Assembly (NCBI GenBank): GCA_030830765.1
Contig: JAURMJ010000299.1
Span: 1 to 13,999 of the forward strand
DNA length: 13,999 nt
DNA from: Quisquiliibacterium sp.
GTDB taxonomy: Bacteria; Pseudomonadota; Gammaproteobacteria; Burkholderiales; Burkholderiaceae_E
Reading direction: 5' to 3'
The translations under genes were made by a program, and so were the position numbers. Under the pieces are notes generated by a model. That model was not told the DNA's origin. It saw only the letters and a list, made by a program, of their open reading frames with translations, and ran no database searches. Below are positions 6,729-13,999 of the stretch, in pieces. Positions within the stretch are counted from its first letter, which is position 1. Each line of letters opens with the position of its first letter.

Positions 6729-7274
6729 TTAGCGCTGGCGCAGCCCTTCGAGGCCCTGTGCCGGCAACAAACCGGCTCGAAGCACGCCCTCATGCGCCAG
6801 CAGGCACCGCTTGCGATCAAGCCCGCCCGCATAACCAGTCAGCGAACCATCGGCCCCGATCACACGATGACAGGGAACGATCACGGATACTGGATTTCTC
6901 CCGACCGCTGCCCCGACGGCGCGGACTGCTGACGGCGCACCGATCTGGCCAGCCAGCTGACCATAGGTTGTCGTCTGGCCGAATTCAATCCGCAGCAAGG
7001 CATCCCAAACTTTCTTCTGAAATTCAGTCCCGGACAGGACCAACGGCACATCGAATCGCTGCAGACGCCCTTGGGCGTATGCTTGCAGCTGAGACTTTGC
7101 CTGCGAGAAGACCTGCAGACCTTCATCGCGGCGCCAATGCGATTCGATCACAGGAGCCCATTTCTGGCCGAGAAAATACAGACCGCTCAGTGTGCCCGCC
7201 TCGGCAGTCATCAGCACCGGACCGAACACATCATCCCATTGGCTGAAGCGGACTTCCTGTTCAAGCATATTCAT
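6729..7274 (-). CDS. ogt: Methylated-DNA--[protein]-cysteine S-methyltransferase (Ogt/MGMT)
   Basis: This 181-residue protein removes methyl groups from O6-methylguanine by irreversible transfer to its own cysteine. The active site PCHRVIG is at residues 134-140 with Cys135. Tyr104 (TTYG) and the arginine finger Arg118 (SAVRAVG) are spaced 31 and 17 residues before the cysteine, exactly as in human MGMT. The N-terminal half is the usual ferredoxin-like domain. There is no Ada metal-binding or AraC-type domain, so this is the single-domain form rather than Ada. The start is ATG 7274, with GGAGGGG at 7282-7288 about 7 bases upstream. The frame is open further upstream, but that part has no family match. 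The gene is divergent from the transglutaminase-like gene and convergent with the SLAC1-like gene, so it is probably monocistronic. Confidence 0.95.
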   Translation of the reverse strand: MNMLEQEVRFSQWDDVFGPVLMTAEAGTLSGLYFLGQKWAPVIESHWRRDEGLQVFSQAKSQLQAYAQGRLQRFDVPLVLSGTEFQKKVWDALLRIEFGQTTTYGQLAGQIGAPSAVRAVGAAVGRNPVSVIVPCHRVIGADGSLTGYAGGLDRKRCLLAHEGVLRAGLLPAQGLEGLRQR

Positions 7275-7307
7275 CGACCTGCCCCTCCGGATCAACGCAT
7301 CGGTACC

Positions 7308-7328
7308 GTGAGACTTTGATCGTCTCAC
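7308..7328. promoter_or_regulatory. Perfect 7-bp dyad in the divergent promoter gap
   Basis: GTGAGAC (7308-7314) and GTCTCAC (7322-7328) form a perfect inverted repeat around a 7-base spacer. It sits in the 66-bp gap between ogt and the transglutaminase-like gene, just before the latter's ribosome site. It may be an operator for a dimeric regulator or a leader hairpin. Confidence 0.4.
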
Positions 7329-7340
7329 ACTGGAGATTTG

Positions 7341-9305
7341 ATGACCCGAACTCTCCGGAAAAATGCCTGTTCAGCGCGTTCGGCGGGCCTGAACACCCGC
7401 GCAGACAGAACCCGAGATCACCTGCGCAACCAGTTCGCCCGTGTGCTTTTGCACGGCACTTTCGGTCTGCTGACCACGCTGATCGGACTGCTGACGCTGC
7501 TGAGCGGACCGGCTCTTGCTCAGCAGGACATGCAGGTTGGCGGCTGGTTTGAGCGGCTGGATCGCACACTCATCGTACAGACCGACGGTTCGTTCATCGA
7601 AATGATCGACGAGGCGTTCGTGATCGAGCAGCACGGCAGCGATCTGCCAGACATCGTGCAGCGGATCCTGCACTGGAACGGCTCATCAGGATCCCTGGAA
7701 GTGCTTGAAGCGGTGACCGTCAAGGCTGATGGCCGCCGCCTTGAGGCGCCAGCCGAAATGCAGTTCGAGGGCACGCAGGATGGCGAAAACGGTCTCTACC
7801 AGGGCCAACGCTTTCGCGTCATCAGCTTCATCGACTTCGAGGCCGGTGACAAGATTGTGCTGCGCGCCCGGCATCGCCGCACGCTGCCTTTCTTTCCCGG
7901 ACAATTCTTCGAGATGCGCACTGCACCGATCCAGCCGGTCAACCGGATGCGCATCATTTACGACCTGCCTGCTTCGATGAAACTGCATCACGATGCCCGC
8001 GGCTTTGAACTGGAATCGGTCAGAACGCTCGCCGGCCGAAAACGCGAACAATGGCGCTACGCAGGTCAGAACCCGCCGCGCACCGAACTGCGGGGGGTCG
8101 CGGCGAGCGACTATGCGGACCGCCTGATTGTCTCGACAATGGCCGACCATGGGGCACTGGCTCGTGCCTACCTGCATGATGCAGCGCCGATGGCGTGGCC
8201 TGATCCAAACATCCGCGCACTGGCGCAGAGCATCGTGGCCGACAAGTACGGACCCTGGGCTCAGGCCCGCGCCCTCTACGACTGGGTGCGCAACAACATC
8301 GCGTATGGCGGCGATTACCTGGGCCGCGCATCGGTCGTCCCCAGCCCGGCCTCAGAGACCTTGACCTCCGGTCAGGGCGACTGCAAGGACCACGCGACAC
8401 TTTTTGAATCCCTGCTCAGGACAGTGGGCATCGAAAGTTCGCAGGTTCTGGTCAACGCATCGAATGCCTACCGGGTCGGGACAGTGCCGACGCTTGGAAT
8501 CTTCAATCATGTACTCACCTGGATTCCATCGCTTGGCCTGTTCGTCGACAGCAGCGCGATCTCCGTCGAATTCGGACAGCTGCCGACGGTCCTGAGTGAC
8601 AAGCCTGCCCTGATCGTCAAGGAAGAGCGTCTCGCACGAACCCCGGTGCAAAGCCCTCGGACGCAATCGATCGGACTGGAAGTCCAACTCCGTGAAGACG
8701 GTAACGCGCAGATCGCGATGAACGAGCTCACAACGGGCTGGCTGGCCACCGAGCGGCGACGCATGTTCAGCCAGACCGATCCGCCTGAGCTGGCCGACAT
8801 CGCCGATGCAATGTTGCTGGGAAGCGGCTTGACGGGCGATGGCTGGATCGAGGAACGTCGCCAGACCAATGAGGAATCAAGCGGTCTTTACCTCGGGGCG
8901 CAGGCTGCCGGGTTGCTCGACATCGATGTGCCCCGATCGCTTCGGCTGATTTCCTCGGTGGGCACCGGGATTGCCAGTGCCCTGGCGGATTTCGCTTCGT
9001 TCAGAACGCACCAGACCCCCTCGGTCTGCGTAGCCGCCCGGATTCACGAAACAGCCACCTGGCATTTTCCGGCCGGGATGAGCATCAGTTATCTGCCGGC
9101 TGCAGTGCAGATCGCCGAGTCAGGCTTTGAATACCGCGCTGAATACAGATATACCGAAGGCAAGCTGTGGATCAGTCGCCGTCTGCTCATGGACTTTCCA
9201 TCCAATGTCTGCAGCCCCGAACGCTTCAAACAGCTAAAGAAACTGGCCGCCCAGGTTTTCGACGATCTGGCAATCAGTGTGCAGACCGTCTCGATCCCCC
9301 GCTGA
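7341..9305 (+). CDS. DUF3857 and transglutaminase-like domain protein, predicted exported
   Basis: This 654-residue protein has a hydrophobic segment (LLTTLIGLLTLLSGPALA, about 43-60) ending in ALA-QQ, a good signal peptidase site, so it probably acts in the periplasm. Residues about 65-260 match the DUF3857 beta-rich domain. A transglutaminase-like core follows with Cys348 in SGQGDCKDHATLF, His390 in FNHVLTW and Asp403 in FVDSS: the full Cys-His-Asp triad, so an active cysteine protease, amidase or transferase is possible. The C-terminal 200 residues look like the beta domain usual in these proteins. No substrate is known for the family. The start is ATG 7341, with GGAG at 7332-7335. This leaves an unusually long basic 42-residue region before the hydrophobic core; an in-frame GTG at 7443 would shorten it but has no ribosome site. 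Confidence 0.85.
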   Translation: MTRTLRKNACSARSAGLNTRADRTRDHLRNQFARVLLHGTFGLLTTLIGLLTLLSGPALAQQDMQVGGWFERLDRTLIVQTDGSFIEMIDEAFVIEQHGSDLPDIVQRILHWNGSSGSLEVLEAVTVKADGRRLEAPAEMQFEGTQDGENGLYQGQRFRVISFIDFEAGDKIVLRARHRRTLPFFPGQFFEMRTAPIQPVNRMRIIYDLPASMKLHHDARGFELESVRTLAGRKREQWRYAGQNPPRTELRGVAASDYADRLIVSTMADHGALARAYLHDAAPMAWPDPNIRALAQSIVADKYGPWAQARALYDWVRNNIAYGGDYLGRASVVPSPASETLTSGQGDCKDHATLFESLLRTVGIESSQVLVNASNAYRVGTVPTLGIFNHVLTWIPSLGLFVDSSAISVEFGQLPTVLSDKPALIVKEERLARTPVQSPRTQSIGLEVQLREDGNAQIAMNELTTGWLATERRRMFSQTDPPELADIADAMLLGSGLTGDGWIEERRQTNEESSGLYLGAQAAGLLDIDVPRSLRLISSVGTGIASALADFASFRTHQTPSVCVAARIHETATWHFPAGMSISYLPAAVQIAESGFEYRAEYRYTEGKLWISRRLLMDFPSNVCSPERFKQLKKLAAQVFDDLAISVQTVSIPR

Positions 9306-9386
9306 ACGCGAAGGCGCTCAGCCGACGATCTGATGGCTTGTTTTACCATCCACGCATGATTCTTTGAACACTGAAGCTGGACGGCG

Positions 9387-10433
9387 ATGCTGAACGACCG
9401 AATTGAAGCCAAATGGATTGACCTGTTTGCACAGGTCTTCGAAGCCTGCAAGGTGGTGCCGGGCGAAGCCTGCGCCATCCTCTCCGAAACCCAATCGCGC
9501 GAGCTCAACGTCATGCTGGCCGAACTGGCTCTGGCCAGGCTTGGTGCCCGTCCGTTTCACGTCAAAGTCCCGACGCCCGTCCAAAGCGCCCCCGTACCGA
9601 TCCGCTCGACCGGCGCGTCGGATGCCCTGCAGCAGCTGGGCCCAGCGGTTGCCGCGCTGGCGCAATCGGGCCTGGTTGTCGACTGCACGGTCGAGGGCCT
9701 GCTGCATGCGCCGGAGCTGCCAGACATCCTGCAAGGAGGCGCACGGGTGCTGATGGTCTCGAATGAACATCCTGAGATGCTCGAGCGACTGGCTCCGGAT
9801 CGCGCGCTCGAGCCCAAGGTCAAGCAGGGCATCCGGATGCTGCGGGGCGCCAAGGCGATGCAGGTCACCTCACCCGCCGGCACCGACCTGAGCATCACGC
9901 TTGAAGGCGCCCGTGTGGGCGGCGGCTGGGGCTACACCGATCGACCCGGCAGCGTCACGCACTGGCCAGGCGGTCTTTGCCTGTGTTTTCCGAATGCGGG
10001 CAGCGTCAATGGCCGGCTGGTCATGGCCCCGGGTGACGTGAACCTGACGTTCAAACGCTACCTGGAGAGCACAATCACGCTGACGATTGAAAATGACTTC
10101 ATCGTCGACATTGCCGGCGAAGGTCTTGATGCGCAACTGATGCGCAGCTACATGGCCGCCTGGGGCGATCGCGAGGCCTACGCGGTCTCGCATGTCGGCT
10201 GGGGCATGAATCCGGCAGCCCGCTGGGATTCGCTTGCGATGTACGACAAGCGTGACACCAACGGCACCGAGCTGCGCGCCTATGCGGGCAACTTCCTGTA
10301 CTCGACCGGTGCCAATGAGGTGGCCGGACGCCACACGCTGGGGCACTTCGATCTGCCGTTGCGCGGCTGCAGCATCGCGCTGGATGGCAAGCCAATTGTC
10401 ATCGACGGGCAACTGCAGGGAGATCTCGCATGA
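9387..10433 (+). CDS. NicX-like 2,5-dihydroxypyridine 5,6-dioxygenase family protein (peptidase M29 fold)
   Basis: The 348-residue length and sequence fit the family containing NicX of Pseudomonas putida, which cleaves 2,5-dihydroxypyridine to N-formylmaleamate with Fe(II) and O2. NicX binds iron with two histidines and an aspartate, the last two in an H-x-D pair (H265, H318, D320 as I recall). Here His269 (SHVGWGMNP) and His320/Asp322 (GHFDLP) sit at nearly the same positions, so a non-heme iron ring-cleaving enzyme is more likely than a peptidase. Databases often label such proteins 'aminopeptidase/M29'. The true substrate may be another hydroxylated heterocycle. This is the first gene of a four-gene operon, 81 bp after the transglutaminase-like gene; its stop overlaps the next start (ATGA). 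Confidence 0.78.
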   Translation: MLNDRIEAKWIDLFAQVFEACKVVPGEACAILSETQSRELNVMLAELALARLGARPFHVKVPTPVQSAPVPIRSTGASDALQQLGPAVAALAQSGLVVDCTVEGLLHAPELPDILQGGARVLMVSNEHPEMLERLAPDRALEPKVKQGIRMLRGAKAMQVTSPAGTDLSITLEGARVGGGWGYTDRPGSVTHWPGGLCLCFPNAGSVNGRLVMAPGDVNLTFKRYLESTITLTIENDFIVDIAGEGLDAQLMRSYMAAWGDREAYAVSHVGWGMNPAARWDSLAMYDKRDTNGTELRAYAGNFLYSTGANEVAGRHTLGHFDLPLRGCSIALDGKPIVIDGQLQGDLA

Positions 10434-11182
10434 GCACACAGACACGGCCGACACTGATCTTTCTGCACGGCATCGGCGGCACGGCCTCTGGATTTTCCGC
10501 GCATGTCGGGCATTTCAAGGCGCTGGGCTGGCCGGCACTTGCCTGGAACCAGCCCGGTTATGGGGACAACCCGAGCATCGAGCCTTATACGCTGGCCCAT
10601 GCGGCCCGCCAGTTGCTGGCCACGCTGGACCAGCTGGGCATCGAGCGCTGCATTCCAATCGGCCACAGCATGGGCGGGATGGTTGCGCAGGAGTTGTACG
10701 CGCTGGCGCCAGAACGAATCGCAGCACTGGTGCTTGCGCACACGAGCCCGGCCTTTGGCAGCCCTGGCGGCGACTTTCAGAAGCGCTTTGTCGCGGAGCG
10801 TACCCGTCCGCTGGACGAGGGCATGAGCATGGCTGACGTCGCGGCCCGGGTCGTTCCTGGCATGCTGGGCAATCCGGCCGATGAACAGTCGCTGCAGGCG
10901 GCCAGCACGCTGATGGCCAGCGTGCCGCCTCAGACCTACTGCAACGCAGTCAGTGCGCTGGTTGGTTTCGATCAGCGCGCTCAGCTTGCCAGCATCAGCG
11001 TGCCAACGCTTTGCCTGGCCGCGGAGCATGACCGCACGGCGCCGCCGGCAGTCCTGGAAAAAATGGCGAACAAAATTCCTGGCGGTCAGTACAGCTGCCT
11101 GGCTGGTCTTGGCCATCTGGCTCCGATCGAAGATCCCACTGCCTACTGCAAGGCGGTCGAGCAGTTCCTGGCAAGCCTTTGA
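10430..11182 (+). CDS. Alpha/beta hydrolase with Ser-Asp-His triad
   Basis: This 250-residue cytoplasmic hydrolase has the oxyanion motif HGIGG (13-17), the nucleophile elbow GHSMGG with Ser80, Asp201 in AAEHDRTAP and His229 in GLGHLAP. It resembles 3-oxoadipate enol-lactonases and ring-cleavage product hydrolases. Placed after a NicX-like dioxygenase, it could act as an N-formylmaleamate deformylase (the NicD role) or hydrolyse a lactone or amide made from the ring-opened product; sequence alone does not decide. AGGGAG at 10417-10422 lies 7 bases before the ATG. The ATGA overlap with the upstream gene implies translational coupling, and the next gene follows after 13 bp. Confidence 0.85.
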   Translation: MSTQTRPTLIFLHGIGGTASGFSAHVGHFKALGWPALAWNQPGYGDNPSIEPYTLAHAARQLLATLDQLGIERCIPIGHSMGGMVAQELYALAPERIAALVLAHTSPAFGSPGGDFQKRFVAERTRPLDEGMSMADVAARVVPGMLGNPADEQSLQAASTLMASVPPQTYCNAVSALVGFDQRAQLASISVPTLCLAAEHDRTAPPAVLEKMANKIPGGQYSCLAGLGHLAPIEDPTAYCKAVEQFLASL

Positions 11183-11195
11183 AACAAGACGAAAG

Positions 11196-12446
11196 ATGAC
11201 GACGCAAATCGACCCCAGATACACGGTAGCCGGTTCCAGCTGGCCCCTGAATGACGAACAGCGCCGCTACATTGCAATGGCCGAGGAGCTGGGCCCGACT
11301 TTTGCTCAGCGCGCCGAACGTCATGATCGCGAAGCAATTTTCCCGACCGAGAACTATGCCGACATGCGCCAGGCCGGCTTGCTCGGCCTGTGTGTGCCGA
11401 AGGAGCATGGCGGCCTGGGGGCGGATCTTTTCACCTATGCACTGGTGTCTGCCACACTCGGCAAATACTGCGGCGCGACGGCCCTGACCTTCAACATGCA
11501 TGCCTGCTCATCGCTGTGGCCGGGTCTGCTGACCGATGCGCTCGACCTGACACCTGAGCAGCGTACTGAACACGAGGCGCGTCGCGCGATGCATTACGCG
11601 CGCATCGTCAACGAGGGTGCGATTTACGCCCAGCCGTTCTCGGAAGGCACGGCTGCAGCAGCCGGGCGCGCACCTTTCGGCACAACGGCCACACGGGTCG
11701 ACAATGGCTGGCTGATCAACGGCAAGAAGATCTTCGCTTCGCTGTCGGGCTCGGCCAACTACTATGGCGTGCTGTGCACCGAGAACAAAGACGGCGCAAC
11801 AATGCGCGACTCGATGTACGTCGCGATCCCCGGTGATTCGTCGGGTCTGTCGATTGTCGGTGACTGGGATCCGCTGGGCATGCGCGGCACAGTCTCGCGC
11901 AACCTGATCTTCGACAATGTCTTTGTCGACGACAACGCACAGCTGATGCCACGCGGCATCTACTACCAGGCTGCGTCGCGCTGGCCGCACATGTTCATGA
12001 CGTTGTCGCCGACCTATATGGGCATTGCGATCGCGGCCTACCAGTTCACCGTGCGCTACCTGCGCGGCGAGATCGAAGGCATGGGTCCACCGGTCAAGCG
12101 CCGCATGTTTCCGACCAAGCAGATCACGGTCGCGCAGATGCAGATCATTCTGGAGCAGACCCGGGCGCTGTTTCTGCGCGCCTTTTCCGAAGCGCGCGTC
12201 GATCCACCCAAGGAAGTCCGGCTGCGGGCCTATGCGGCGCAGTACACGATCATGGAAAACGCCAACCAGCTCTGCCAGCTGGCAATCCGGACCTGCGGCG
12301 GCCAGTCGATGCTCAGAAGCCTGCCGCTGGAGCGCCTTTACCGCGATTCGCGCTGCGGCAGCCTGATGCTGCCCTGGACAGCCGAGCTATGCCTGGACCG
12401 GATCGGGCGCGAAGCGCTCTACGAACACGGCGAAACCGACGACTGA
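11196..12446 (+). CDS. Acyl-CoA dehydrogenase-fold flavoprotein lacking the usual catalytic glutamate
   Basis: This 416-residue protein has the three-part acyl-CoA dehydrogenase layout: a helical N-terminal domain to about 135, a middle beta domain (IYAQPFSEGTAAAAGR 143-158, WLINGKKIFAS 172-182), and a C-terminal helical domain ending RTCGGQSMLRSLPLERLYRD (365-384). FAD binding is therefore expected. In most members Glu in Y-E-G-T is the base; here the matching stretch is SLMLPWTAE (389-397), with Leu or Pro in that place. The alternative Glu used by isovaleryl- and long-chain enzymes falls at RWPH (262-265), also non-acidic. It may use another residue, or may be a flavin-dependent monooxygenase like the DszC branch. 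The start is ATG 11196 with a weak GAAAG site. Coupled to the ligase gene 3 bp downstream, it probably acts on the CoA ester that the ligase makes or on a related acid. Confidence 0.85.
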   Translation: MTTQIDPRYTVAGSSWPLNDEQRRYIAMAEELGPTFAQRAERHDREAIFPTENYADMRQAGLLGLCVPKEHGGLGADLFTYALVSATLGKYCGATALTFNMHACSSLWPGLLTDALDLTPEQRTEHEARRAMHYARIVNEGAIYAQPFSEGTAAAAGRAPFGTTATRVDNGWLINGKKIFASLSGSANYYGVLCTENKDGATMRDSMYVAIPGDSSGLSIVGDWDPLGMRGTVSRNLIFDNVFVDDNAQLMPRGIYYQAASRWPHMFMTLSPTYMGIAIAAYQFTVRYLRGEIEGMGPPVKRRMFPTKQITVAQMQIILEQTRALFLRAFSEARVDPPKEVRLRAYAAQYTIMENANQLCQLAIRTCGGQSMLRSLPLERLYRDSRCGSLMLPWTAELCLDRIGREALYEHGETDD

Positions 12447-12449
12447 GCC

Positions 12450-13955
12450 ATGAACTTCTCGCGTTTCGTCAGCGTCTGGGCTGAGCAGCGGCCGCATTCG
12501 CCTGCCATTCATTGCGAGGGGACTGACATCGACTATGCGTCGCTGGAAGCCCAGGTGCGGCGCTGCGCCATCGCCCTGCATCAAGCTGGCGTCAGGCGTG
12601 CTGACCGGGTGGCCTGGCTGGGTGGCAATGATCCGCAGATGCTGATCCTGCTGTTTGCGCTGGCACGCATTGGCGCAATTTTCGCCCCACTCAATTTCCG
12701 GCTTGCGCAGGCCGAGCATGCTTCTCAGCTCACCGATTGCGCACCGGCACTGCTGATCCATGAGCAGGCCTTCGCAGACCGTGTCTCGGCACTGCGCGCA
12801 CAGCTTGCCGGTTTGCGAACGGCGGAACTCGAAACCGAATGGCTGCCAGCCTGCGAAGACTGCGACATTGAAGACGCACTGCGGGTTCCGCATGACGGTC
12901 TGCTTGAAGATGACCTGCTGCTGGTCTATACCTCAGGCACTTCCGGCGAGCCCAAGGGCGTTGTTCTGACCCAGAACGCGCTGCTGTGGAACTGCATCAA
13001 TTCAATTCATGCGCATGATCTGCATCGCGACGATCATGTGCTGATGACGCTGCCGCTGTTTCATGTCGGCGGACTGAACATCATGCTGGTGCCGGCGCTG
13101 TACGTGGGTGCACGCGTCACCTTGCACCGGCGCTTTGATCCTGAGCACACGCTGTCCGATATCGAATCAAGAAAGCCGACGCTCACGCTGCTGGTTCCGG
13201 CGATGCTGTCGGCCTTGCTGACGCATCCACGCTGGGCCTCCACCGATCTGAGTTCGCTCAGAATGATCAACACCGGCTCCTCGGTGGTCCCGGTCTCACT
13301 GCTGACCCCGTGGATGGAACGCGGCATTCCGGCCGCGCAGGTCTATGGTGCGACCGAAACCTGCCCGATCGCGATCTATCTGCGTGCCGAAGATACGGCG
13401 CGCAAGGTCGGCAGTGCCGGACGGGCCGCAATGCACTGCGAGATCCGACTGACTGCAAGTGACGGCAGCGACGTGCCACGCGGCCAGGTCGGCGAAATCC
13501 GTGTGCGCGGCCCGAATCTGATGCGCTGCTACTTCGGACGACCAGAAGCCACGGCAGCCGCGATGCAGGACGGCTGGTACCACACCGGCGACCTGGCCCG
13601 CCAGGACGAAGAAGGTTTTTACTGGGTGGTTGGGCGCTCCAAGGACATGCTGGTGTCGGGCGGCGAGAACATCTACCCAGCCGAGCTTGAGAGCGTACTG
13701 GCCGATTGCCCGCTGATCGCCGAGTCGACCGTGGTCGGCCTGCCGGACGAACGCTGGGGCGAAGTCCCGGTGGCGGTCATCGTTCGAAAACCACAGGCGC
13801 CGCTCGATACCGCCGGTGTGCTCGCCCTGTTCGAGGGACGCCTTGCCCGTTTCAAGTTCCCGAAACGGATTGTGTTCACCGACACCTTGCCCAAGACGGC
13901 GCTGGGCAAGGTTCGGAAAGACACCGTGGTGCGCGATCTGACCGACACCCGCTGA
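12450..13955 (+). CDS. AMP-forming acyl-CoA synthetase / acid-CoA ligase
   Basis: This 501-residue ANL-superfamily enzyme activates a carboxylic acid with ATP to an acyl-adenylate and then transfers it to CoA. The core motifs are all present: the phosphate loop YTSGTSGEPKGV (160-171), YGATET (299-304), YHTGDLA (377-383), the hinge region VVGRSKDML (393-401), GGENIYPAELE (404-414) and the C-terminal lysine Lys487 in PKTALGK. Acid substrate pocket residues (FHVGGLN, about 204-210) resemble those of fatty, cyclic and aromatic acid ligases, so the substrate remains open. It starts 3 bp after the flavoprotein stop and closes the visible operon. With the NicX-like dioxygenase and hydrolase upstream it suggests a CoA-linked ring-acid degradation route. 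No terminator is visible in the 44 bases that follow. Confidence 0.93.
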   Translation: MNFSRFVSVWAEQRPHSPAIHCEGTDIDYASLEAQVRRCAIALHQAGVRRADRVAWLGGNDPQMLILLFALARIGAIFAPLNFRLAQAEHASQLTDCAPALLIHEQAFADRVSALRAQLAGLRTAELETEWLPACEDCDIEDALRVPHDGLLEDDLLLVYTSGTSGEPKGVVLTQNALLWNCINSIHAHDLHRDDHVLMTLPLFHVGGLNIMLVPALYVGARVTLHRRFDPEHTLSDIESRKPTLTLLVPAMLSALLTHPRWASTDLSSLRMINTGSSVVPVSLLTPWMERGIPAAQVYGATETCPIAIYLRAEDTARKVGSAGRAAMHCEIRLTASDGSDVPRGQVGEIRVRGPNLMRCYFGRPEATAAAMQDGWYHTGDLARQDEEGFYWVVGRSKDMLVSGGENIYPAELESVLADCPLIAESTVVGLPDERWGEVPVAVIVRKPQAPLDTAGVLALFEGRLARFKFPKRIVFTDTLPKTALGKVRKDTVVRDLTDTR

Positions 13956-13999
13956 CAAGCCGAAACTCACCCGATGCCGGTTAGACTTGGCGCATGACT

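Noticed and set aside
9306..9386. Promoter for the catabolic operon in the 81-bp gap
   Set aside because: A promoter is plausible here, but I see only weak, poorly spaced matches to -35 and -10 boxes, so none is annotated.
9387..10433. Leucyl aminopeptidase (M29) function
   Set aside because: The fold label is shared, but the H269/H320/D322 arrangement and the catabolic operon fit the NicX dioxygenase branch better.
10280..11224. Long minus-strand frame of 314 codons over the alpha/beta hydrolase
   Set aside because: It is antisense to a gene with a complete catalytic triad and shows no domain pattern of its own.

Overview
The window looks like chromosomal DNA from a betaproteobacterium, probably Burkholderiales or a relative. 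This is inferred from the overall GC-rich coding style, the short H-NS protein with a TWTGRG core typical of that class, and the mix of catabolic and envelope genes. No RNA gene, insertion sequence, phage gene or CRISPR array was seen.

Left part (1-4370, all on the minus strand). Read in the direction of transcription, it starts with an H-NS family gene that is closed by a perfect 14-bp terminator hairpin. Next comes an Asp-nucleophile alpha/beta hydrolase of the epoxide hydrolase / haloalkane dehalogenase type, then a DHA1-type MFS exporter. Last is a GAF plus HD-GYP phosphodiesterase-like protein whose C-terminus runs off the left edge. The gaps of about 80-160 bp allow either one loose transcription unit or separate ones. 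A compact repeat and hairpin element sits just upstream of the HD-GYP start codon.

Middle (4369-7340). A 640-bp AT-rich gap, probably the H-NS gene's own control region, leads into a plus-strand pair: a TMEM165/GDT1 (MneA-like) membrane protein and a SLAC1/TehA family membrane protein. Their stop and ribosome binding site overlap. A convergent ogt-type DNA repair methyltransferase follows on the minus strand. A 7-bp dyad lies in the short divergent gap between it and the next gene.

Right part (7341-13955, plus strand). A secreted DUF3857/transglutaminase-like protein is followed, after 80 bp, by a tight four-gene operon: a NicX-like (M29 fold) non-heme iron dioxygenase, a Ser alpha/beta hydrolase, an acyl-CoA dehydrogenase-fold flavoprotein and an AMP-forming acyl-CoA ligase. 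Junctions are a 4-bp overlap, 13 bp and 3 bp. The set suggests a CoA-linked catabolic route for an N-heterocyclic or related ring acid. The acyl-CoA dehydrogenase homologue lacks an acidic residue at both usual catalytic base positions, so it may not be an ordinary dehydrogenase. This operon is the best candidate for undescribed biology in the window. The last 44 bases hold only a spacer and possibly the start of another gene.
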